The notes: generated from the sequence alone by a model not told the origin. DNA of 64,000 nt from Bradyrhizobium sp. AUGA SZCCT0158 (GCF_018130065.1 NZ_JAFCME010000003.1:254501-318500), one strand, 5' to 3'. Shown: positions 27,794-36,975, counted from the stretch's first letter. Made by a program: numbers and translations.

Positions 27794-28618
27794 ATGAGCT
27801 ATATCGAAGCGACAGATACCTCCTTGCGAAAGACCGGACAGATCAAGCTGCATGGCGCGAGCGGTTTCGCCGGCATGCGCAAGGCCGGCGCGCTGGTCGC
27901 CAAATGCCTCGACGAGCTCACCGACATCGTCAAGGAAGGTATTCCTACCTCGCGGATCGACGAATTCGTCCGCGATTTCGCTTTCAGCCACGGCGCCTAC
28001 CCGGCGACGCTGATGTATCGCGGCTACCGCTATTCGACCTGTACCTCGATCAATCACGTGGTCTGCCACGGCATGCCCGGCGACCGCGCGCTGAAGGAAG
28101 GCGACATCGTCAATATCGACGTCACCTTCATCGTCGACGGCTGGTACGGCGATTCCAGCCGCATGTATGCGATCGGCCCGATCGCCCGCAAGGCTGAACG
28201 GCTGATCGAGATCACCTATGAGGCGATGATGCGCGGCATTGCCGCCGTAAAACCCGGCGCCACCACGGGCGACATCGGCCACGCCATCCAGAGTTTTGTC
28301 GAGCCGCAAGGCATGAGCGTGGTGCGCGATTTCTGCGGCCATGGTTTGGGACGCATGTTCCACGACGAGCCGAACATCATCCATATCGGCAGGCCCGGCG
28401 AAGGCGTGGCGCTGAAGCCCGGCATGTTCTTCACCATCGAGCCGATGATCAATCTCGGCAAGCCGCATGTGAAGATCCTGTCCGACGGCTGGACCGCGGT
28501 GACGCGCGACCGCTCGCTGTCGGCGCAGTTCGAGCACTCGGTCGGCGTAACCGCCGATGGCGTCGAAATCTTCACGCTGTCGCAACGCCACGCCGAGAAG
28601 CCGCTGGTCAAGGCATAA
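27794..28618 (+). CDS. map: Methionine aminopeptidase type I
   Basis: 274 residues from ATG 27794. All five metal ligands are in place: the two Asp in NIDVTFIVDGWYGDSS, the His in CGHGLGRMFHDEP, the Glu in FTIEPM and the Glu in QFEHSVGV. The substrate His is in NHVVCHGMPG. It removes the N-terminal Met from new proteins in the cytoplasm. The HAD phosphatase starts directly after the stop. A second map elsewhere would be needed to say whether this copy is the essential one. Confidence 0.95.
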   Translation: MSYIEATDTSLRKTGQIKLHGASGFAGMRKAGALVAKCLDELTDIVKEGIPTSRIDEFVRDFAFSHGAYPATLMYRGYRYSTCTSINHVVCHGMPGDRALKEGDIVNIDVTFIVDGWYGDSSRMYAIGPIARKAERLIEITYEAMMRGIAAVKPGATTGDIGHAIQSFVEPQGMSVVRDFCGHGLGRMFHDEPNIIHIGRPGEGVALKPGMFFTIEPMINLGKPHVKILSDGWTAVTRDRSLSAQFEHSVGVTADGVEIFTLSQRHAEKPLVKA

Positions 28619-29308
28619 TTGGACCGGCGCGTAACCCTACCTCGCAAGCCGAAGGCCGTCGTCTTCGATATGGACGGCCTGCTGATCGACACTATTCCCG
28701 CCTATGTCAGCGCCATGGTGGAGGCCGGCCATGATGTCGGACACGTCGTCTCGAAAGACTATGTGCTGTCGCTGGTCGGGCTGCTCGGCCTTGAACTGGA
28801 AGCGCAGCTTCGCACCGATCATGGCACGGCATTTCCGCTTCCTGCCTATATGGCCGCAGTCTCGGCACGGCTTGGTCCGATCCTGGATGCCGGCGTTCCC
28901 TTGAAGACCGGCGCATCAGAATTGCTGGCAGCACTGGCACGGGCGGACATGCCAATGGCGGTCGGGACCTCGATGACGCGGAAGGAAGCGCTTCATCATC
29001 TGAACCGCTGCGAGGTCGAACATTTCTTCCGCACCGTCGCCGCGCGAGACGACGTGGCCCGCGGCAAGCCGCATCCGGACGTTCACCTGAAGGCGATGTC
29101 AGCGCTGGGGTTCGAGGTCCGCGATTGCCTGGTCCTCGAAGATTCCTTCAACGGCGTGCGCGCAGCGCACGCGACCGGCGCCATGGTGATCATGGTACCG
29201 GATGTCGTGGCGCCGACGCCGGAGATCGCAGCGCTTTGCACGCTGGTGGCCGCCGACCTGCATCAGGTCGGGGAGATCATCGGGAGGATGGAAGCCCCGG
29301 CCAACTAA
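28619..29308 (+). CDS. HAD-superfamily phosphatase (beta-phosphoglucomutase-like)
   Basis: 229 residues from TTG 28619, directly after the TAA of map; no other start codon precedes the first motif. HAD motif I is FDMDGLLID with both Asp, motif II is the Thr/Ser in AVGTSM, motif III the Lys in GKPHPDV, and motif IV LEDSFNGV. The cap is the small helical type of the subfamily that includes beta-phosphoglucomutase and several sugar-phosphate phosphatases. Substrate unknown. Tight coupling to map suggests cotranscription only, not shared function. Confidence 0.85.
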   Translation: MDRRVTLPRKPKAVVFDMDGLLIDTIPAYVSAMVEAGHDVGHVVSKDYVLSLVGLLGLELEAQLRTDHGTAFPLPAYMAAVSARLGPILDAGVPLKTGASELLAALARADMPMAVGTSMTRKEALHHLNRCEVEHFFRTVAARDDVARGKPHPDVHLKAMSALGFEVRDCLVLEDSFNGVRAAHATGAMVIMVPDVVAPTPEIAALCTLVAADLHQVGEIIGRMEAPAN

Positions 29309-29559
29309 TTCCTGCCGTTCCGGTTAGTCATGATTGCAACGGCACGGGACGCTGGATGCCGATGCCGTGAGAACGACGGCCGACGCCGCTTGTTGCAAAT
29401 GGTTCTTAATACCAATGCAGCCGTCTGCGCTCCTGCGGCAAGATGCCGATCCCTTGAGTTGAATCCATGCGGAATACGCCGCGCGCGACGGGGTAGAACT
29501 CGACGCGGACGCTCTCAGTCGGGGCCTCCGACGGGCGATCAACCAAGGGAGCAAGAACA

Positions 29560-30519
29560 ATGTTCGAGATTTCACGTCGTGATCTGATTCTCGGGAGCAC
29601 GGGGGCTGCGCTCGTATTCGGCCTCAAGGGGCCGGTTTCGTTTATCGATGCGGCACACGCGCAGCGCGCCGCGGACAGCCTCAAATACAAGGTCGGCGAC
29701 ATCGAGGTGTTCAGCCTGCATGAGGGCTCCGTCGAGCGCACCGTCACTGAAGCGATGGTCAAGAATGCCTCGCTCGACGACGTCAAGAAGGCGCTGAGCG
29801 CGGCGGGCATCGGGCCAGACAAGATCGACAACCCCTTTACCGTCACGGCGATCCGGACCGGTGGCAAGGTCGTGCTGTTCGATACCGGATTTGGCGGCAA
29901 CGGTCCGGCCACCGTGGGCAAGCTCGCCGACAATATGAAGGCTGCCGGCCTCGATCCCGCGACCGTCTCCACGGTCGTGATCTCGCATTTCCATGGCGAC
30001 CACATCTCCGGCCTGTGGGTGAAGGAGACCAGCGCGCCGGTATTTCCGAACGCGGAAATCATGATGCCAGAGGCCGAGTACAAGTTCTGGACCGATCCGG
30101 CGCTGGTCGAGAAGTTGCCGGAAGCCAACCGTCCGATCGTCAAGCGCATCCAGGCAACGTTCCCGACCTGGAAGAACATCAAGCAATATAATGACGGCGC
30201 CGACCTCGCGCCCGGCGTCAAGGCGATCGCCACGCCTGGCCATACTGTCGGACACATGTCCTTCCTGGTGGCCTCCGGTGGACAGCAGCTCTACATCCAG
30301 AGCGACGTCACCGGCATGCACCAGCTGTTCGTCAGGAATCCCGGCTGGTTCTCCAGCTTCGATGCCGATGGCCCGAAGGCGGAAGCCACGCGCCGCGCTC
30401 TGTTCGATCGTATCATCGCCGAGAAGGGCATGATCGCCGGCTATCATTTCGGCTTCCCGAATGTCGGCACCCTGTCGAAGGACGGCAACGGCTATGCGTT
30501 CGCGGCCGTGAAGGCCTGA
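29560..30519 (+). CDS. Tat-exported MBL-fold metallohydrolase
   Basis: 319 residues; GGGAGCAAG stands before the ATG. The leader has the twin-arginine motif SRRDLILG and a hydrophobic stretch ending AHA, so it is exported folded by Tat, presumably with metals bound. The core MBL motif is SHFHGDHISG, with further ligands in TPGHTVGHMSF and QSDVTG. The last His lies in GYHFGFPN. Relatives include quorum-quenching lactonases and other exported hydrolases; the substrate cannot be named. A clear terminator follows, so it is a single-gene unit. Confidence 0.9.
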   Translation: MFEISRRDLILGSTGAALVFGLKGPVSFIDAAHAQRAADSLKYKVGDIEVFSLHEGSVERTVTEAMVKNASLDDVKKALSAAGIGPDKIDNPFTVTAIRTGGKVVLFDTGFGGNGPATVGKLADNMKAAGLDPATVSTVVISHFHGDHISGLWVKETSAPVFPNAEIMMPEAEYKFWTDPALVEKLPEANRPIVKRIQATFPTWKNIKQYNDGADLAPGVKAIATPGHTVGHMSFLVASGGQQLYIQSDVTGMHQLFVRNPGWFSSFDADGPKAEATRRALFDRIIAEKGMIAGYHFGFPNVGTLSKDGNGYAFAAVKA

Positions 30520-30547
30520 TCGCGCGCCCTGGTCCGAAACACCTGGA

Positions 30548-30576
30548 AGGCGCCGCATGGCGTGCGGCGCCTTTTC
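30548..30576 (+). terminator. Rho-independent terminator after the MBL gene
   Basis: Perfect 10-bp arms AGGCGCCGCA (30548-30557) and TGCGGCGCCT (30563-30572) around a 5-base loop, followed by TTTCTC. It lies 29 bp after the MBL hydrolase stop. Confidence 0.85.
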
Positions 30577-30642
30577 TCTATCCGAAATCCGCCGCCGCCC
30601 CGCACTTCAGAGTTGCAAAAGCTGGCCGGCACGGCATGCTTG

Positions 30643-31362
30643 ATGCCGATGCCCGCCAAGAATAGCGATCCCAATGCCGAACCCGCCGAGACGCCGCATT
30701 ACCACGGCCATCGCGAGCGGCTGCGCGAGCGCTTCTACAGCGCCGGGCCGGACGCGCTCAGCGATTATGAGCTGCTGGAGATGGCGCTATTCCCAGCCCT
30801 GCCCCGGCGCGACACCAAGCCGCTGGCCAAACTGCTGCTGAAGAAGTTCGGCTCCTTTGCCGAAGTCGTCCACGCGCCGGAAGCGCGCCTGCGCGAAGTC
30901 GAGGGGATCGGCGATGCGTCCATCCAGCAGATCAAGCTGCTCGCCGCCGCCGCAAGCCGGGTGGCAAAAGGCGAGATCAAGCGCAGCATCGCGCTGTCGT
31001 CCTGGAACGACGTGATCGGCTATTGCCGCAGCAGCATGGCATTCGCCGACAAGGAACAGTTTCGCCTGCTGTTCCTCGACAAACGCAACCAGCTGATTGC
31101 GGACGAGGTGCAGCAGACCGGCACCGTCGACCACACCCCGGTCTATCCGCGCGAGGTGATCAAGCGCGCGCTGGAATTATCGGCGACCGCGCTGATCCTG
31201 GTGCACAACCACCCGTCCGGCGATCCGACGCCCTCGCAGGCGGATATCGAGATGACCAAGGCGATCGTCGACATCGCCGCCCCGCTCGGCATCTCCGTGC
31301 ACGACCACATCATCGTCGGCAAGAACGGCCATGCGAGCTTGAAGGGGATGCGGCTGATCTAG
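30643..31362 (+). CDS. radC: RadC-family JAB-domain protein
   Basis: 239 residues from ATG 30643 (30649 is equally possible; neither has a strong ribosome site). An N-terminal UPF0758 helical region with a helix-hairpin-helix ([16 protein letters not shown]) precedes the JAMM metal motif [14 protein letters not shown]. Named radC for a supposed repair role that later work on the E. coli gene did not confirm; the JAB fold suggests a metallopeptidase or nuclease-like activity. No mobile element is adjacent. Confidence 0.9.
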   Translation: MPMPAKNSDPNAEPAETPHYHGHRERLRERFYSAGPDALSDYELLEMALFPALPRRDTKPLAKLLLKKFGSFAEVVHAPEARLREVEGIGDASIQQIKLLAAAASRVAKGEIKRSIALSSWNDVIGYCRSSMAFADKEQFRLLFLDKRNQLIADEVQQTGTVDHTPVYPREVIKRALELSATALILVHNHPSGDPTPSQADIEMTKAIVDIAAPLGISVHDHIIVGKNGHASLKGMRLI

Positions 31363-31393
31363 CAAGACGGCCTTCAGGCGCGAAGCCAATCAG

Positions 31394-31573
31394 CTACCTT
31401 GTCGGCCTCTGCACAGAGCTCACGATCTCGCGCGCGGCATTCTGCAGATCGGCAAGGTGCCGGGCTGCAAAATCCTCCACCGTGAACGCCGTCCTGATCC
31501 AGCGAAAATTGATCGAGCCATGAACGCGTCTGCCATCGAACAGCGCCACGGCAACTGCAGAAGAAGTTCGGGC
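31394..31573 (-). pseudogene. C-terminal remnant of an IclR-family regulator
   Basis: An open minus-strand frame reads AVAVALFDGRRVHGSINFRW, then TVEDFAARHLADLQNAAREI, and stops at 31394. This matches the end of the IclR effector domain (MhpR-like). Frame and similarity stop at about 31560, exactly where the plus-strand LuxR-type fragment begins, and a stop codon lies at 31574-31576. There is no start codon or DNA-binding domain. It is a gene relic. Confidence 0.6.
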
Positions 31574-31776
31574 TTACGCCGGCGGAAGTCGGACTCATTC
31601 ACGAATTAATCCAGGGCAGCAGCCTTCAGACCGCCGCGGACCGGCTTGGGATCAAGATTGCGACGGCACGGACCCGTCTTCATCGGATCTTTGCGAAAAC
31701 CGGCACGACGCGTCAGGCCGAACTCATGCGTCTGATATTGACAAGGGAGCATTGGGCCCGGCCCGGCAGAAACTAA
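31513..31776 (+). pseudogene. C-terminal HTH remnant of a LuxR-type regulator
   Basis: From about 31555 the frame reads LQKKFGLTPAEVGLIHELIQ, then AADRLGIKIATARTRLHRIF and ends at TAA 31774-31776. This is a LuxR/FixJ-type helix-turn-helix of about 65 residues. An in-frame TGA at 31510 and the lack of any start codon before the HTH show that only the 3' end survives. Its stop overlaps the end of the convergent tup regulator gene. Confidence 0.65.
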
Positions 31777-32666
31777 TTCACCAGCAGAACCTCGCCGACA
31801 CGGTCGATGTCGTAGCCTGCAAGTTCTGTCGCATGCTCGCGGAACGCCGCCGAGCGCAGGAAGCCGAACAGGCGCTGCGGCCCGGGCAGGAAGTAATCGC
31901 GCTGCCGCAGCACCAGGTCAAAATTCTCCCATGTCAGCGGCAGGAATTCGAGCGCGGCGGCGAGCGCGACCGACCTTGTTGCGATCCCGCAATCGGCGCG
32001 GCGCGAGCGCACCGCCTGCGCGATGTCGGTCCCGGTCGGGCACACCGGCTTCAACAAGCTGACATCGTGGGCTGCGAGGCCGGCGCGGGCCAGCAGCGCG
32101 AGCAGCAGCAGTTGCGCGCCGGCACCGAGCGGACGCTGCGCCATGCGCGCGCCGGTGCGCGCGACCGATGCAATATCGCTCAACTTCAGTGGATTATCAG
32201 GTGCGACCAGGATGCCTTGCTCGCGCCGCGCAAACGAAATCACGACGGCATCGTGCAACCCCGGTGCGCCGGCAACGGTTGCGATATTCACCTGCTCATC
32301 ATCCGCACCATCTTCCTGGGCGTGCAAATGGATCGCCGCGGCCATTACCTCGCCGCGCGTCAGCCGCCGCAATCCTTCTTCGCTGCCTTCCGGCAGGCTC
32401 GCGAGACCGCAGCCGCTCTCGCGCAGCGCCCATTCCAGCAGGGGATCATGACTGCCGCCAAGGATCGGAGGGGCTGCGACATGGGTGAGCGCCGCCGGCG
32501 CGATCAGGCCGGCCGTCACCCAGCGGTCAAGCGCCGCGCGCGGAAACAGCCATCGTCCCGTCACCTTGGTGCACGGCACGACGCCTTGCGCGACCAGCTC
32601 GTAGAGCTTGCGCTCGGACAGACGCAGGTAGATCGCGGCCTCGTCGGTGGTGAGCAGATCGGCCAT
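31773..32666 (-). CDS. HTH regulator with a substrate-binding-protein-like domain (likely tungstate/molybdate responsive)
   Basis: 297 residues from ATG 32666 (an ATG at 32690 is possible). The N-terminus is an excisionase-type winged helix (LLTTDEAAIYLRLSERKLYE, then VTGRWLFPRAALDRWV). The rest (about 75-297) resembles a periplasmic binding protein domain but has no signal peptide, so it should sense a ligand in the cytoplasm. It is transcribed divergently from tupBCA, the usual place for a local regulator. By position the ligand is likely tungstate or molybdate. Its 3' end overlaps the LuxR remnant. Confidence 0.8.
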   Translation of the reverse strand: MADLLTTDEAAIYLRLSERKLYELVAQGVVPCTKVTGRWLFPRAALDRWVTAGLIAPAALTHVAAPPILGGSHDPLLEWALRESGCGLASLPEGSEEGLRRLTRGEVMAAAIHLHAQEDGADDEQVNIATVAGAPGLHDAVVISFARREQGILVAPDNPLKLSDIASVARTGARMAQRPLGAGAQLLLLALLARAGLAAHDVSLLKPVCPTGTDIAQAVRSRRADCGIATRSVALAAALEFLPLTWENFDLVLRQRDYFLPGPQRLFGFLRSAAFREHATELAGYDIDRVGEVLLVN

Positions 32667-32701
32667 CGGCAAATAAGCACGGACATGCATTAATATGAAT
32701 A

Positions 32702-32724
32702 GGTTACGAAATTTGACCATAACC
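32702..32724. promoter_or_regulatory. Candidate operator between the regulator and tupB
   Basis: The 96-bp divergent gap holds an inverted repeat GGTTA (32702-32706) and TAACC (32720-32724) with an AT-rich centre that includes TTGACC. The short arms make this only a suggestion for where the adjacent regulator could bind. Confidence 0.25.
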
Positions 32725-32762
32725 GCGGCTTCTGCACAAGATGCGCAGAAGGATGGATTTCG

Positions 32763-33455
32763 ATGCCGGGCGATGTTTCTGCGCTTCAACTGGTGCTGAC
32801 CGGTGACCCAGCGCTGCTGGCCATCGTGCGGCTGTCGTTGATCGTGAGCCTTTCCGCCGTTGTCCTTGCCGCCCTGATTGGAATCCCCTTCGGGGCAGCG
32901 CTGGCACTGATCCAGTTTCCCGGCCGTCAGGCCGTCATCGTCGTGCTCAACGCGCTGATGGGCCTGCCGCCGGTGGTGGTCGGGCTGGCGGTTTTCCTGG
33001 CGCTGTCGCGTGCGGGCCCGCTCGGCTCATGGGGCCTGCTGTTCACGCCGAAGGCGATGGTGATCGCACAAACGGTGCTGGTGGCTCCGATCATCGCGGC
33101 CCTGACGCGCCAGACCATCGAAGATCTGTGGCTCGAATACCGCGACGAACTCAATGCGATGAATGTCGGCCCGGTCGGCCGGGTGGCGACGCTGATCTGG
33201 GACGCGCGGTTCAGCCTGGTCACCGCACTCCTCGCCGGGTTTGGCCGGGCAGCGGCCGAGGTCGGCGCGATCATCATTGTCGGCGGCAATATCGACGGCT
33301 TCACCCGCACCATGACGACCGCAATCGCGCTGGAAACGTCCAAGGGCGACCTGCCGCTGGCCGTCGGACTCGGCATGGTGCTGATCGTGATAGTGATCGC
33401 GGTCAACGCGCTCGCCTGGACCGCCCGGCGCGCGGGCGAGCGAATGGCGGGGTGA
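32763..33455 (+). CDS. tupB: Tungstate ABC transporter permease
   Basis: 230 residues with about five membrane helices. The stretch LMGLPPVVVGLAVFLALSRAGPLG is typical of TupB. The permease coupling loop lies around LNAMNVGPVGRVATLIWDAR. GAAGGA lies 8 bases before the ATG. It forms the membrane channel for tungstate (or molybdate) with TupC and TupA; the gene order tupB-tupC-tupA differs from tupABC elsewhere. Confidence 0.9.
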   Translation: MPGDVSALQLVLTGDPALLAIVRLSLIVSLSAVVLAALIGIPFGAALALIQFPGRQAVIVVLNALMGLPPVVVGLAVFLALSRAGPLGSWGLLFTPKAMVIAQTVLVAPIIAALTRQTIEDLWLEYRDELNAMNVGPVGRVATLIWDARFSLVTALLAGFGRAAAEVGAIIIVGGNIDGFTRTMTTAIALETSKGDLPLAVGLGMVLIVIVIAVNALAWTARRAGERMAG

Positions 33456-33457
33456 CC

Positions 33458-34180
33458 ATGCGCGCACCAATTTCCGATCTGCCGATCAGGTTCGAGAACG
33501 TCACCGTCGCCGCCGGGGCGGTGACGCTCCTCGACGGCATCAGCCTCACGCTGAACCCGGGGAGGCCGACCATTCTGATCGGCCCGAACGGCTCGGGGAA
33601 GAGCACGCTGCTGCGCACGGCGATGGGTCTGGTGCGGCCATCACAGGGGCTCGTGACGTGGGGAGGACGGGAAGATGTCCCGCCGACGCGGCGCGCCATC
33701 GTGCTGCAGCGCCCGGCCATGCTGCGGCGTAGCGCAAGCGGCAACATCCGCTACGCCCTGCGCGCGTCTGATGTCGCGCGGACGGAGCAGCAAAGCCGGA
33801 TCGATGAATTGCTGGCGCTGGTCGGCCTCGGCCAACTGGCCGATCGTCCCGCGCGCCGGCTGTCGGGCGGCGAACAGCAGCGGCTTGCGCTGGCGCGCGC
33901 GCTCGCGCGCGATCCCGCCATCCTTTTTCTGGACGAGCCGACCGCGAGCCTCGATCCCGCCGCCACCAAGGCGATCGAGGACATCGTCCACGCGGTGAGC
34001 CAGCGCGGCATCAAAATCGTCATGGCGACCCATGACCTCGGCGAAGCCCGGCGGCTGGCGGGCGACATCGTCATGCTTCACCGCGGCCGCGTGGTCGAAA
34101 CCGGCCCGGCCGCGTCGTTTTTCAGCACACCACAAACCGGCGAAGCGAAAACGTTCCTCGCCGGCGAACTGCTCGTTTGA
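33458..34180 (+). CDS. tupC: Tungstate ABC transporter ATP-binding protein
   Basis: 240 residues from ATG 33458, 2 bases after the tupB stop; an open frame further upstream only reads across tupB. Walker A is GPNGSGKST, the signature LSGGEQQRLALARALA, Walker B ILFLDEPTASLDP, and the switch His is in MATHDLGEA. No C-terminal regulatory domain. It drives tungstate import together with TupB. Confidence 0.92.
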   Translation: MRAPISDLPIRFENVTVAAGAVTLLDGISLTLNPGRPTILIGPNGSGKSTLLRTAMGLVRPSQGLVTWGGREDVPPTRRAIVLQRPAMLRRSASGNIRYALRASDVARTEQQSRIDELLALVGLGQLADRPARRLSGGEQQRLALARALARDPAILFLDEPTASLDPAATKAIEDIVHAVSQRGIKIVMATHDLGEARRLAGDIVMLHRGRVVETGPAASFFSTPQTGEAKTFLAGELLV

Positions 34181-34202
34181 CTGATCTTTTGGAGGACATG
34201 AA

Positions 34203-35030
34203 ATGTTTACTCGCCGCTTGCTGATGGCGATCGCCGTCAGCGCCGTTTTCGCCGGCTCCGCTTTCGCGCAGGACAAATCGATCCTGGTGGCGTCGACCAC
34301 CTCGACGCAGGATTCCGGCCTGTTCGGTCACCTGCTGCCGATGTTCAAAGACAAGACGGGCATCGACGTGAAGGTGGTTGCACAGGGCACCGGCCAGGCG
34401 ATCGATACCGGCCGCCGCGGCGACGCCGACGTGCTGTTCGTCCACGCCAAGGCGGCGGAAGAAAAATTCCTCAGCGAAGGCTTTGGCGTCAAGCGTTACC
34501 CTGTCATGTACAACGACTTCGTCCTGGTTGGCCCGAAAAGCGATCCTGCCGGCATCAAGGGATCAAAGGACATCGTCGCCGCGTTCAAGACGCTCAAGGA
34601 CAAGGGCATCGACTTCATTTCGCGCGGCGACAAGTCCGGCACGCACCAGGCCGAGCTCAATCTCTGGAAGGTCGCCGGCATCGACATCGCGACGGACAAG
34701 GGCCCCTGGTACAAGGAAATCGGCCAGGGCATGGGCGCCGCGCTCAACACCGCGGCGGCTTCAAACGCCTATGTGCTGACCGATCGCGCCACCTGGCTTT
34801 CGTTCAAGAACAAGGGCGAACTCGTCATCGAGGTCGAAGGCGACAAGCGGCTGTTCAACCAGTATGGCGTCATGCTGGTGAACCCGGCGAAGCATCCGAA
34901 CGTCAAGCAGGAGTTCGGCCAGCAATTCATTGACTGGCTGGTCTCAAGCGAGGGCCAGAAGGCGATCGCCGATTTCAAGATCAACGGCGAGCAGCTGTTC
35001 TATCCCAATGCCAGCGATCCCGGCGCCTGA
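34203..35030 (+). CDS. tupA: Tungstate-binding periplasmic protein
   Basis: 275 residues; GGAGG sits 8 bases before the ATG. The signal peptide (MFTRRLLMAIAVSAVFAGSA) is cut after FA. The mature start ILVASTTSTQDSGLFGHLLP and the later GTGQAIDTGRRGDADVLFVH are hallmark TupA motifs that build the oxyanion site. TupA proteins favour tungstate over molybdate strongly. The stop overlaps the next start as TGATG. Confidence 0.92.
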   Translation: MFTRRLLMAIAVSAVFAGSAFAQDKSILVASTTSTQDSGLFGHLLPMFKDKTGIDVKVVAQGTGQAIDTGRRGDADVLFVHAKAAEEKFLSEGFGVKRYPVMYNDFVLVGPKSDPAGIKGSKDIVAAFKTLKDKGIDFISRGDKSGTHQAELNLWKVAGIDIATDKGPWYKEIGQGMGAALNTAAASNAYVLTDRATWLSFKNKGELVIEVEGDKRLFNQYGVMLVNPAKHPNVKQEFGQQFIDWLVSSEGQKAIADFKINGEQLFYPNASDPGA

Positions 35031-35836
35031 TGCGCATTCGCCCTCTTGCAAGCCTTGTGGTTCTCATATCGATGTCAGTGCCAGCCACCGCAGAAGATCC
35101 GGTGCTGCTCCATGCCGCCGGCAGCCTGCGCGGCGCGCTAACTGACATTGCAGCTGGTTTCGAGGCGGCCACCGGGACCCAGGTGAAGGCAAAGTTCGGC
35201 GCATCCGGTTTGCTGAAGGACGAGATCGCCGGCAGCGCCAAGGCTGAAGTGTTCGCTTCCGCCAACATGGAGCACCCCCGCGCATTGGCGTTCGCCAAAC
35301 GCAGCGGCCCGGCGGTGCTGTTCGCGCGCAACAAGCTGTGCGCATTGGCGAGGCCGGGGCTCGCGATCGAGCCCGCGACGCTCCTCGACCGGATGCTCGA
35401 CGCCGAGATCAAGCTCGGCACCTCGACGCCGCGCGCCGACCCGTCGGGCGACTATGCTTGGGAAGTGTTTCGCAAGGCCGACAGGATCAAACCGGGCGCC
35501 TACGCCCTGCTCGACAAGAAAGCGCTGCAGCTCACCGGTGGACCGACCAGCCCGCCGGCACCTCCGGACCGTTCGATCTATGGCAATTTGCTCGCACAGC
35601 GCGCCGCCGACATCTTCCTGACCTATTGCACCGGCGCGCTGGCGGCGCAGAAGGAAAATCCGGCGCAGCAGATCGTCGGCCTTCCCGATGCGCTGGCGGT
35701 CGGCGCCGACTACGGATTGACCGTGATCAACGATGCGTCGGCCCCTGCCTACAAATTCGCGTTGTTCATTCTTTCCACCGAGGGCCAGCAATTGCTCGCC
35801 AAGCACGGATTTGCCGCGCCGGGTGCAGCGCCATAG
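35030..35836 (+). CDS. ModA-like oxyanion-binding protein coupled to tupA
   Basis: 268 residues with a signal peptide (MRIRPLASLVVLISMSVPAT, cut near AEA/TAE). The mature part starts LLHAAGSLRGALTDIAAGFE and shows GTQVKAKFGASGLLKDE, the ModA/WtpA-type pattern. Start ATG shares a base with the tupA stop, so it is translated with the tungstate operon, yet it has no permease or ATPase of its own. It may be a second binding protein feeding TupBC or bind another oxyanion. Confidence 0.8.
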   Translation: MRIRPLASLVVLISMSVPATAEDPVLLHAAGSLRGALTDIAAGFEAATGTQVKAKFGASGLLKDEIAGSAKAEVFASANMEHPRALAFAKRSGPAVLFARNKLCALARPGLAIEPATLLDRMLDAEIKLGTSTPRADPSGDYAWEVFRKADRIKPGAYALLDKKALQLTGGPTSPPAPPDRSIYGNLLAQRAADIFLTYCTGALAAQKENPAQQIVGLPDALAVGADYGLTVINDASAPAYKFALFILSTEGQQLLAKHGFAAPGAAP

Positions 35837-36006
35837 GGGATTAGTCAGGTCAGCGGGATTCATCGGATATCATCGCGATCAGGCCTGACGAACATGTCCA
35901 GCGCGGCTTGGAAGCTAGATTTGGCAGCCCAGGTAGGCCACCTTGCCGCCCCGCGGAAGAATGCCTATGACCGGACGGCCCAGTGTTCCCTTAGGCGGAA
36001 GAACAA

Positions 36007-36975
36007 ATGGACCGCATCGACGCGATGAAAGTCTTTGTCTCCGCCGTCGACGAGGGCAGCCTCGCCGGTGCCGGCCGGCGCCTGCGCCGGTCACCCGCCG
36101 CCGTGAGCCGCGCGATCGCCTTCCTCGAGAACCATGTCGGGGCTGAACTGCTGCATCGCACGACGCGGTCGCTGAAGCTGAGTGAGGCCGGCGAGCGCTA
36201 TGTCGCGGCGTGCCGCCGCGTCCTCGTCGAACTCGAGGAGGCCGATCTCGTCGCCGGCAGCGAACGCTCGGCGCCACGCGGCACGCTGACCCTGACCGCG
36301 CCCATCATCACCGGTGAAGATATTTTGCGGTCGATCCTCGAAGCCTTCATGAACGAATATCAGGCGGTGACCGCGCGCCTCGTTCTGCTCGACCGGCCGG
36401 TGAATCTGATCGACGAGGGCATCGACGTTGCGCTCCGCATCGCACATCTCGCCGATTCGAATTTCGTCGCAGTGCGTGTCGGCGAAGTTCGCCGCGTGAT
36501 CGCGGCGTCACCGGGATATCTGGCGCGGCATCCCGTCATCCGCGAACCGGCCGATCTGGCAAAGCACCGTATTGTCGCCATGACCCATTTCGGACTGGAT
36601 TCCTGGAGCTTCCCGCCGCTGAAGGGATCCTCCGTTCCACGGGTGGTCCAGTTCGCGCCGCGGCTGGTCGTCAACACGGTTCGCGCGGCGATCGCCTCCG
36701 CGACGGAAGGGCACGGGGTCACGCGGCTTTTTTCCTATCACATCGCCGACGAAATCCGCGACGGACGGCTGCAACTGCTGCTCGGCAAGGACGAACACCC
36801 GCCGCTGCCGGTCCACCTGCTGGCGCCGCAGGGGCGCTTGTCGGTACCGAAGGTGCGCGCCTTTGTCGACTTTGCCGCGCCGCGCCTGAAGCGGTATTTC
36901 ACTCGGCTTTCGAGCGAGGCCGACAAGAACGCCAGCGCCATTCGTGCGCGCGGCGGAAGAGTGCCTTCCGAATAG
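36007..36975 (+). CDS. LysR-family transcriptional regulator
   Basis: 322 residues; GGCGGAAGAAC precedes the ATG. The N-terminal winged helix covers about 1-60 (DAMKVFVSAVDEGSLAGAGR, then SPAAVSRAIAFLENHVG). The remainder is the two-lobed LysR effector domain, with IDVALRIAHL typical of the AaeR/CrgA-like subgroup. It precedes the SDR gene by about 100 bp on the same strand and may control it. The effector is unknown. Confidence 0.9.
   Translation: MDRIDAMKVFVSAVDEGSLAGAGRRLRRSPAAVSRAIAFLENHVGAELLHRTTRSLKLSEAGERYVAACRRVLVELEEADLVAGSERSAPRGTLTLTAPIITGEDILRSILEAFMNEYQAVTARLVLLDRPVNLIDEGIDVALRIAHLADSNFVAVRVGEVRRVIAASPGYLARHPVIREPADLAKHRIVAMTHFGLDSWSFPPLKGSSVPRVVQFAPRLVVNTVRAAIASATEGHGVTRLFSYHIADEIRDGRLQLLLGKDEHPPLPVHLLAPQGRLSVPKVRAFVDFAAPRLKRYFTRLSSEADKNASAIRARGGRVPSE

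Noticed and set aside
29340-29420. Short match ACGACGGCCGACGCC shared with 8316-8332
   Set aside because: Only 15 bases, in GC-rich sequence, with no flanking similarity; probably chance.
33029-33457. Upstream extension of the tupC frame
   Set aside because: It lies inside tupB in another frame and has no similarity to ATPases; ATG 33458 fits the operon spacing.
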